This document shows positions 8,801-15,903 of a stretch of DNA of 15,903 nt, piece by piece (the stretch's first letter is position 1; every line of letters begins with the position of its first letter). The stretch spans positions 1 through 15,903 of the forward strand of contig PMBV01000487.1 of assembly GCA_003153055.1 (NCBI GenBank), in the 5' to 3' direction. The stretch comes from Myxococcales bacterium (GTDB lineage Bacteria > Myxococcota > Myxococcia > Myxococcales > Myxococcaceae). Both the position numbers and the translations under genes were made by a program. The notes beneath the pieces are model-generated. The model saw only the letters and a program-made list of their open reading frames with translations. It was not told the DNA's origin and ran no database searches.

Positions 8801-11800
8801 CGGCCCCGCCGACTGGGATAGCTGGGCAGACTGTCGTCCTCAGCGCCACCGCAAGCGATGACGTCGGCGTCACCCAGGTCGACTTCGAAGGAGGCCTCGA
8901 CCCCAACGCCCTCGAAGCCATCGGTCGCCGCTTCGTATCGCCGTGTCAACTCCCCATCACCCTCCCCTCCGGAGCGAAGGGGAACAAGTACTACGTTCGT
9001 GCTCGCGCTCGCGACACCGCCGGCCACGAGAGCCCTTCGCCAATGGTCTCCCTCGACGTGAAGGGAGACACGATGCCCACGGTCGCCTGGCACTTGCCTC
9101 TGCCCGGCACCCTGGTGTTCCAGGGCAAAGCGTTGCGCCTCGAGGTAGACGCGTCAGACGTCGAAGGTCCGTTGCAGCGCGTGGAGTTCCTCGTCGATGG
9201 CCTCAAGGTGGCCACGTCGACGGCCCCGGCCGGGGTCTTCGGGGCAGCGAACCGCTTCGTGGGCTCCTGGATTCCTCCAGTGGGGAGCGGGAATCGAACC
9301 TTCTCGCTCACTGCCATCGCCATCGACTCCGGTGGCCAAGAGAAGGTCTCGTCGGCGGTGATGGTGGGGAGCGTCGTCGACACAGTTCCGCCCGACGCGC
9401 AACTCTTCGACCCACCCGCCCACGACGTCGTGACAGAGAACGAGGTCGTGATGACGCAGACCTTCGCTCAGGACAACGCCAGCATCTCGAGCGTCGAGCT
9501 GCGGGTGGATGGATCCTTCGTTGCGGCCAGCGCCACGGCGACGTTGAGCACGGCGAATCGGCCGCTGTACCAGGTGCCATGGCGGGTACCGGGGGGCGCC
9601 GGGACGCTCCATGACGTGAGCGCAACCGCCATTGACGCATCGGAGAACCGAACCCAGACACCGCCGGTGTCGGTCGAGGTGGGGATGAGGCCCGCGGCGA
9701 CGCTGTCCGTCGCCATCATGAACCCAAGGGTCGCGCTCGCAGCACGAGCAGACGGCCTTGTGGCTTTCGGCGACATCTACTTCGCAACCAAGACCGCCTT
9801 CGTCGTTCTCGCCGAGCAGCTCAACAACCAGCTCGTCTCAAGGGGCGCAGTCGTTCTGCCGGCGAGGCCACTGCGCATGGCCTTCGTTGCAGCGCCCGAT
9901 GGGACAGCCGCCAACTACGCCAACCTCCTCGCAATCGTCACTGAGAAGACCGAAACCACCGCCCCACTGCTGGTGCTGGTGGACGTGACGGTGCCGTCAG
10001 TCCCAAAGGTTGTGGGTTCAGTCGACCTCCCAGGGACGGACCTCGGCGGAATGGCCACCCATGGTCGCTTGGCCTTCGTTGCGATGGGCGCCCTGGGGGT
10101 GACGGTCGTCGACTTCTCGACTCCGGCCCAGCCGCAACGCGTGACGACCCTGCCGGTGATCGGCAGCGCTCGGGACGTCGCTGTGGCGGGGAAGACCGTC
10201 TGGGTCGCCGCCGATACCGGTGGCCTCCGCGTTCTCGACTCGTCGACGCCGATGTTCAAGGAGCTCGGCTTCGTCGCCCTTCCGGGCCGAGCCCTCCGCG
10301 TCGCCCTCGCGGGTGACCGGGCTCTAGTGGCCTGCGAGGCGAGCGGCGCTCCGATGGCGGTGGTCGACACCGGCACACCGAGCAAACCCAGGCTTCTCAG
10401 CCTCTCGCCCCAGAGCCCGCTGAGGGCGGACCTCCTCGCTATCGCCCCCGGGGAGCTCGTCGCGCGGGGCCAGCTTGTCTTCGCATCGAGCCAGGTGAGC
10501 GATCAAAACAGTATCCCGGTGAAGTCGCTGCTCACCGCGTCGGCCCTCGGCGCTGACGGCTCGGCGAGCCCCTTCGTCCGAGCCAACCTCGCCGTCGACG
10601 CGACTGACCAGGTGAGTTCAATCGCGCTTGCTGGCGACACCCTCACCGCCGACCTCGGCGGGGGCAAGGTGGGGCAGTTTGATCTCCCTCGTTTCGTCGT
10701 CTCCGGGACCGAGCCGCTCGACTCCGCCCGGCAGGTCCCGCTCAGCTCGGCCATCGTTGTGGAGTTCAGCCAGGTGCCCGACGTTGCCTCGCTGGCGAGT
10801 GTGGTGGTGCGGGCGGGAGATCCAATCATCGGCCTCGCACTCCCGGTGAGCATCGCCGTGGCGGGCAAGTCGGCCCATTTCACTCCTCTGACCAACCTTC
10901 CGCCGGGAGCGCGAATCTACGTCACCGTGCCTGGCTCGGTCTCGAGCGCCCCCGGCCTCGGGCTCGTGAAGCCGTACCAGTTCTCGTTCACCAGCGCCGC
11001 CTCGGCCAACGCACCACCACAGATCCTCTCGCTTTCCCCAACCGTTGGGCCCGTGAGCGGGGCGATCAATGTCACGGTTCTCGGAGCTCACTTCGCCACT
11101 GGCGCGCACGTGTACTTCGGGGGCCAGGAGGCCACCGTGGTGTCGGTGTCCTCGGCAGGCGACCAACTCGCACTCAAGGCGCCCCCGAATGTCGAGGGTC
11201 CGGCCACGGTGCAGATCGTCAACCCCGACGGGCTGGCGGACGATCTCCTGGGCGGTTTCCTCTACGTTCCGATCATCGACCTCACCTTCGTCTCGCCCGC
11301 CACCGGCCCCCTCGCCGGGGGCACACAGGTAGAGCTCGTGGGTGCCGGTTTCCAGGAGGGGGCGCAAGTACTCTTCGACGGTGCACCGGGCACCTCCGTC
11401 CGGGTCTGGTCGCCAGGTCGGCTTACCGTGCTGACGCCCCCCGGAGCCTTCGGCGCCACAGACGTGGGCGTGGTGAACCCCGATGGAACTTCGGTCACTG
11501 TCGAGGGGGCATATTTCTATTCGGACCTCACCGTCACGAGCCGGGTCGCACGGTGGGATCCCGCGGTTGACCACACTGACACTCGTCCCGCTGGGAAGCT
11601 TGGCAACGGGACGGTGCTCCAGGTCGCCACCTCGGGAACAACGACCTGGCTCCTCCAGAGCGGGAGCATCGGCCAGGGCTCGACGCCGACGGAAATCCTA
11701 CAGAGGAGCAACCTCTCGTCGCTCGCGGCAGTGGACATCTCCGACCCCGAGCACCCGGCTGTTCGCGGGGGTGTATCGTTCCCTGTGCCCTTCCTCGCCC

Positions 11801-14800
11801 GGAGCGTGGCGGCGAGGGGCAGCACCATCTACGTCGCAGCGGACGGCATCCAAGTCGCAGGGGTGGATCTCGAAGGCGAAGGGTACCCCACGCTCTTCGT
11901 CATCGACGGGAGCGATACGACGGCGCCGCTCATCACCGCTTCGATCCCCTTCACCGGCGAGTCGGGCACCATGGCGCTGGTCGATGACGAGCTGTTGGTC
12001 GCCTCGGGCAGCGCAGGGCTCACCACCTTCGCCTTGTCAGACAGCTCCCACCCCGCGCTGGTCGGATCGGTATCGACCTTCCTCCTCGGTGGAACGCCGG
12101 TCACGTACTCAGTAATCAAAGTTGCGACCGACGGGCGTTACGCCTACGCCACCTTGCAGATCCCGCTCACCCCCACCACCCAGACCGTCGCGATCGATCT
12201 CTCTGTGCCCACGCTCCCGACGCTCTCCGGCGTGTCCGGTGAAGTAGCGCTCGGTTCGCTCTCAGGCATTGGGCTGGCGGAAGGCGGCATGACCTTGGTG
12301 ACGCGGCCGATCGGTCGCCTGGGCCCCGTGGCCCACCTCCAGCGCCCGAGCCCCTACGCCAGCGCGACGTCCGCCGGCGTCGGCCCGGGCTTGACGCTCC
12401 TCGGGTACTCAGCGCCCACCTCCGCCGTGCTGGGCCTCTTTGACACGACTTCCCCTACGAGCCCGAAGCTGACCACCGCCGTCGGCCTCTCTCCAGCCGC
12501 CGCGGTGTCCAACGTCGAACTGGTAGGTGACGTGGCCGTCGCTGGTATCTCCGCGACCTACTCTCGCCCTCTTTTCGCGACTCCGACGGACGGGCTCGCA
12601 TTGGTGCGCATTCCCTTCCCGGTGGTGGTGGACAGCCGGCCGGTCGCGGGCGCTGTCGGCGTTCCCGTCGGCACCCCCATCAAGGCGACCCTCAACCGGC
12701 CTGCCTCCGGCGTCGGGCCTACCACCGTGCGCCTGGTCCGAGAGGACGGGAGCCAAAGCGGCTTCACCGAGACGACCACCCTCATCGTTTCGCAGAACGA
12801 CATCTACGTCACTCCGGCAGCGCCGCTCGCCACCTCGACCAGTTATCGCCTGGAGGTATCAGGCCTGGCCGACGCCGCGGCTGGCGCGCAGATGCCAGAG
12901 CGCTTCATCGCCAGCTTCCGCACTGCAAACACGCCTACTGCCCTTGCCCAAGGCATCACTGCCATCGCGCCGCGCGAGTCACCGACCTCCGGAGGTGCGA
13001 CCATCACGCTCACCGGCTACGGATTCACCTCCGACACCGAGGTCAGAATTGGGGCGACGCCCGCCACCTTCCTCTCCGTCTCGCCTGACGGCACGCACTT
13101 CACGTTCTCCGCGCCGCCGACCGCCGCGGGGCTCGCGGGTCTCACCCTCAATGGACCTGCCGGACAGACGGCGTTCCACGCTGGGGCTCTACTATTCTCG
13201 GAGGCGCTCCAGGTGGCCGCCATCGCCCCCTCGAGCGGAATCACCTCCGGCGGTACGCGTGTCCTCATCGACGGGCGAGGCTTCTCCACTCAAGGCGGGG
13301 TTCAGGTCCTCTTCGGTGGGAAGCCCGCGCCCCAGTCGCGTGTGCTGGGCACCAATCGCATCGAGGCCTTCACCCCGAGTAGCAAGCGCGGCGTTGTGGA
13401 CGTCACGGTGAAGAACCCCGACGGCACCAGCTCAACGCTCGCGAGCGCCTTCACGTACCAGGAGCCGTCCGACGCGAGCATCGCGCTCGGCGGGCGGGTG
13501 CACGACATCTTGGTTCGAGGTCGGTACGCATACGTCGGCGGCAGCAAGGGCCTCCAGGTGGTGGACATCTCGGGCCTCGAGCGAAAGGGCCCCAACGTCA
13601 ACTTGCCCATCCCACCGTCGGAACGCGGCGGCCTGGTCGATCGCGACCACAATGGTGCGGACGACCGAATCCTCGCTTCGCTGCCTGACGTGGCCGAGGT
13701 GACCGGGGTCTCAGCCCCTTCGTCTGGTGGGGACACCCTCTGGCTCACCTACGCGAAGCAAGTGTTAATCAACCGCATGCCGGTCTGGGTGGGCGGCGTC
13801 CGAGCTGTGCACGTGACGATGACGCCCGACTCCAACGGCCTGGACATCGTCGACCTCTCCTTGGGCGCTGTGGCCTCGGACGGGAGCTCCTTCGGCGTTG
13901 ACGCCACAGGAGATCGCCTCCTCGCGGCCACCGCTCAAGGCGTGGTTGAGTGGGACAACACCGTCGCGCCGTTTGAGATGGCCGCGATCCCTCTCGCAGG
14001 GGGCGCCCAGGCACTGGCGGTCTCTGGTGGCATCGCGGCGGTTGCGACAGGGACCCGCGACGCGGCGACCTGGCTCCTTACCCAGGGGACGCTCGGGCGC
14101 GTTTCCCTCGAGGCCGTTCCGGTGATCACCGGAAGCCTCGCGCTTGATCCCCAACGCGTCCGACTCCAGGGCACGCTGGCGGTAGTAGCGGCGGGCAGCA
14201 AGGGGCTCGTCCTCGTCGACTTCTCGGGGCCAACCCCACAGCTGCTCGGCCAGAAGAACGTGGGCGGGTTTGCCAACGACGTCAGCCTGATGGGCCAACT
14301 CGCCATGGTGTCGGTGGAGGGCGTGGGCGTGGTGGTGGTGGACATCACCAACCCAACCGCGCCAGCCCAGCGCTACATCATCGGCCGCCCAGGAGGGTCC
14401 ACCGCGGTCGCCTGCGCTGGCGCCCTGGTGCTTTCGGCCAGAGCCACCAGCGACGGGGCGCGCCTCGACTTCGGCTTCCCTGCCGACCTTTCGGTCGCCA
14501 CCGTGTCGGTCTCACCTGGTGAGGTCGTCGCCACCACCCTACCCTCCGTCACCATTACCTTCTCCACCACGCTGGACTCGACCACTGCACCGAGCGCCTT
14601 CTCGCTCACCGCCAATGGCGAGCCGGTCGCAGGGACTCTCGAGGCCGGATCGCCCACGGCTCGGGCGAGCACCATCGTCTTCCGGCCCAGCGCGCCGCTG
14701 CCGCCGGGGGCAAGCCTGCACCTGGCGCTCTCGACGACGTTGAGGACGCCGGGAGGCGATCCTCTGGTGCAGGGGCTCGACTTCGACTTCTCGGTGGCGT

Positions 14801-15903
14801 CCGCCGCGGGGGATGCTCCGGCCATCGGGCTGGTAGCGCCGCGTGTCGGGTACACGACGGGTGGCGAGCTCGTCGACGTCCTCGGCTCCAACTTTGACGA
14901 GGCCACCTCGGTCCGCATCGGAGGCCTCGACGCGCCGGTGGTGGCTCGAAGCTCCTCGCGACTCACACTCACCACGCCCCCAGGGCAAGCGGGGCTCGCC
15001 GACGTCGTCGTGACCAACGCCACCGGGCTCACGGCTCGACGGGCCGGCGGCTTCCTGTACCGCCTCCCACTCTCGGTCTCATTGGCGAGCCCTCGCTTCC
15101 TCGACCCAAAGGGGAGTAGCACCATCACCGTCACCGGCGAGGGCTTCCTCCCTCGATGGCTGGAGACTTCAGGGGAGCTTTCGGTCCGAGTCGGAGGGCA
15201 GGTGTCCCCTTCGGTCGCCGTCCTCTCCCCGAGGAAGCTGACGGCTTCGGCGCCACCCAATTCCTTCGGCGACGTAAACGTCACCGTCGTGTCGGCTGAC
15301 ACCATTTCGCGGCAGAGCGCGCCACAGACGCTGCGCTATGGCCTGCCGTTCGTTGGCCAGGAGCTCACTAGCAGTGTCCGACCAGTGAGACTGGCGCAAG
15401 ACCCGACCATCCCCCTTCTGATCCATGCGGCGGCTGGCGCTTGGGTGAGGGGCAACGCCCTCGACGAGCCCTACGTGGGACCGATAAGCGGGAGCGGTAC
15501 GATCCACGAGAGCTACCGGTTCGCGAGCTTCGACGTGTCGTCGACCTCCGGGCCTAAGGCGACAATGGCGGTGCCGGTCGTGCCACCGCCCGGAGTCGCA
15601 GATGCCTACGAGTACTGGTACGCGCACCCAAAACTCGGGAGCCCGCCGCGTGACGTCGAGGTAGGCCCGGACTCGTTGGACGTCGAGTTCCAAGATGGAC
15701 GGCTTCTCGTCGCCAACGGCGGCACCGGGTTGTCTATTCTAGGCAATCCGAGCGACGCAGGAACGACGTCAGTCTTGACGTCGTTCCTTGGACGCCAGAC
15801 GACAAGCGATGACCCTTCGTTCGAGTCCACGAGGGTCGTGCCGGCAGGTCCGGGCGCATGGATCCTCTCGAGCAAAATGGAGCTCGACCCACCGCCCCCC
15901 CCA
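2749..15903 (+). CDS. Giant Ig/LVIVD/TIG secreted protein, main part (continues past window)
   Basis: This is the continuation of the gene that starts at 1325, read one frame over. There are 4,385 codons without a stop to the window edge, so the joined protein has at least 4,860 residues. The frame is closed upstream by TGA at 2680-2682, so the switch must occur between 2683 and 2812. Domain order in joined numbering: rest of Ig unit 1 and about 20 more Big_7-type units to residue 2788; then three modules of LVIVD-type propeller block, Big_5 domain and two TIG domains (2789-3400, 3401-4048, 4049-4674); then the start of a fourth propeller block. Composition is rich in Thr, Ser, Val, Ala and Pro, poor in Lys, with only ten Cys, as expected for an extracellular beta-sandwich protein. 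No enzyme motif and no membrane segment was seen. The C-terminus, which would show anchoring or a secretion signal, is not in the window. Candidates are an adhesin, a surface fibre or a contact-dependent effector carrier; I cannot choose. Confidence 0.85.
2870..3237 (+). other. Atypical Ig unit with three cysteines
   Basis: Residues about 516-638 end with a normal RAEAVDLAGA strand but carry an inserted Pro/Gly/Cys-rich loop (CDRPNPPPCKGGG) and a third Cys in ELRVCNPQTGEK. Cys544, Cys552 and Cys584 could form one disulphide, an unusual feature in a protein with so few Cys. Confidence 0.5.
5743..6512 (+). other. Long divergent region inside the Ig array
   Basis: Residues 1474-1730 begin like an Ig unit (SPPSLAL, then FSGVDDVGLRKARIFL) but continue for about 257 residues without the next Pro-Pro start. 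They include an LKITYRYALVPGQESSAAAQ stretch and a short Cys pair (CDTADQC). It may be two degenerate units or one unit with an inserted domain; I do not recognise it. Confidence 0.5.
9688..11523 (+). repeat. Compound module 1: LVIVD-type propeller, Big_5, TIG, TIG
   Basis: Residues 2789-3400 (612 aa). The propeller-like block (9688-10701) holds LVIVD-like repeats: GRLAFVAMGALGVTVVDFST, then GKTVWVAADTGGLRVLDSST, then GDRALVACEASG with AVVDTGTPSKP. The Big_5-type domain (10702-11007) has IVVEFSQVPDVASL, HFTPLTNLPPGARIYVTV and FSFTS. TIG1 (11008-11271) has SLSPTVGPVSGAINVTVLGA, VYFGGQEA and VQIVNPDG. TIG2 (11272-11523) has VSPATGPLAGGTQVELVGAG, VLFDG, TPPGAFGATDVGVVNPDG. Each piece is a known extracellular fold; their fixed order is the notable point. 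Confidence 0.75.
11524..13467 (+). repeat. Compound module 2: LVIVD-type propeller, Big_5, TIG, TIG
   Basis: Residues 3401-4048 (648 aa). The propeller-like block (11524-12630) includes LAAVDISDPEHPAV, GSTIYVAADGIQVAGVD, DDELLVASGSAGLTTFALSD and DGRYAYATLQIP with AIDLSVPTLPTL. The Big_5-type domain (12631-12930) has VGVPVGTPIKATLNRP, IYVTPAAPLATSTSYRLEV and FIASFRTAN. TIG3 (about 12952-13200) has PRESPTSGGATITLTGYGF and VRIGATPA. TIG4 (13201-13467) has APSSGITSGGTRVLIDGRGF, VLFGGKPA and VDVTVKNPDGTS. Order and sizes match module 1. Confidence 0.75.
13468..15345 (+). repeat. Compound module 3: LVIVD-type propeller, Big_5, TIG, TIG
   Basis: Residues 4049-4674 (626 aa). The propeller-like block (13468-14493) has GRYAYVGGSKGLQVVDIS, GTLAVVAAGSKGLVLVDFSG and GQLAMVSVEGVGVVVVDITN, the clearest LVIVD copies in the window. 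The Big_5-type domain (14494-14811) has VTITFSTTLDSTTAPSAFSL, IVFRPSAPLPPGASLHLAL and FDFSV. TIG5 (14812-15063) has APRVGYTTGGELVDVLGSNF and VRIGGLDA. TIG6 (15064-15345) has ASPRFLDPKGSSTITVTGEG and VRVGGQ. This copy alone carries a DRDHNGADD loop at 13639-13665. Confidence 0.75.
13639..13665 (+). other. Calcium-loop-like motif DRDHNGADD
   Basis: Residues 4106-4114 match the D-x-D-x-(D/N)-G-x-x-D pattern of calcium-binding loops such as those of dockerin, EF-hand and thrombospondin type 3 repeats. Only one clear copy was seen in the protein, so a structural calcium site is possible but unproven. Confidence 0.4.
15346..15903 (+). repeat. Start of compound module 4 (propeller block, cut by window)
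   Basis: Residues 4675-4860 follow TIG6 directly, where modules 2 and 3 begin their propeller blocks. A LVIVD-like piece is visible (VEFQDGRLLVANGGTGLSIL, near 15688-15747). The segment ends in a Pro run coded by eight consecutive C. The rest of the module lies outside. Confidence 0.55.
15895..15902 (+). repeat. Run of eight C at the right edge
   Basis: The run codes for part of PPPPP and ends one base before the window end. Such runs are prone to length errors in sequencing and to slippage in cells. Confidence 0.8.

Larger units (their letters stand above)
2600..9687 (+). repeat. Array of about 21 Big_7-type Ig units
   Basis: Units start near 2600, 2870, 3238, 3550, 3838, 4150, 4432, 4738, 5041, 5434, 5743, 6514, 6805, 7114, 7549, 7915, 8203, 8497, 8782, 9073 and 9391 (residues 426-2788). 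Most begin with Asp-x-x-Pro-Pro-x-Val, carry a central D-D/N-V-x-V..V-x-(F/L)-x-V-(D/N)-G strand pair (examples near 3928, 4240, 4516, 5143, 6595, 7636, 8581, 8857) and end with A-x-D-x-A-G-(N/H/Q) and a V-x-V strand. They are diverged at DNA level, with no near-identical copies, so the array is old. The units near 2870, 5743, 7114 and 7549 are longer or less typical. Exact borders are by eye. Confidence 0.8.

Noticed and set aside
14373..15305. Minus-strand open frame of 310 codons
   Set aside because: Ser/Pro/Arg-rich antisense of the Big_5/TIG region with no signal of its own.
1..15903. tRNA, rRNA, CRISPR array, insertion sequence or prophage signals
   Set aside because: Nothing found by reading: no regular spaced repeats, no transposase or integrase motifs, no terminal inverted repeats, and almost the entire window is coding.

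Overview
The window is GC-rich with strong G/C preference at third codon positions. It reads as a piece of a Gram-negative chromosome, most likely from Myxococcota or a related high-GC deltaproteobacterial-type lineage. That placement is inferred from base composition, the exported parvulin-like lipoproteins and the Ig/TIG/LVIVD giant-protein style; no marker gene is present. There are no RNA genes, IS elements, phage genes or CRISPR arrays. One locus with three genes fills the window.

Left end (1-373): the 5' part of a minus-strand lipoprotein with a SurA/parvulin-type N-terminal segment, cut by the window edge, followed by a short divergent control region of about 100 bp. Next (374-1267) is a second, plus-strand lipoprotein of the same family. 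It is complete at 297 residues, and its C-terminal half is a parvulin (PpiC/rotamase) domain in which both usual histidines appear to be replaced. The two are divergently transcribed paralogues.

After a 57-bp gap, and probably in the same operon, one enormous secreted protein fills the rest of the window (1325-15903) and is still open at the right edge, with at least 4,860 residues. The reading frame is broken once, near 2741-2749, by what looks like loss of one C in a CCGCCG motif inside an Ig domain. Restoring that base joins a 475-residue front part to 4,385 further codons without a stop.

The giant protein has two architectural zones. Residues about 1-2788 are a signal peptide, two Ig-like N-terminal units, two BIG2 domains and an array of about 21 Big_7-type Ig units (about 95-145 residues each, one region longer), most opened by a Pro-Pro linker. 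From residue 2789 a compound module of 612-648 residues repeats: an LVIVD-type beta-propeller-like block, a Big_5-type Ig-like domain, then two IPT/TIG domains. Three complete modules are present and a fourth starts before the edge. This higher-order repeat is the most striking feature of the window.

Working model (inference): the giant protein is exported by Sec as a long surface or extracellular stalk-and-propeller fibre. The adjacent parvulin-family lipoproteins would act in the periplasm as folding helpers for this proline-rich, very long substrate.
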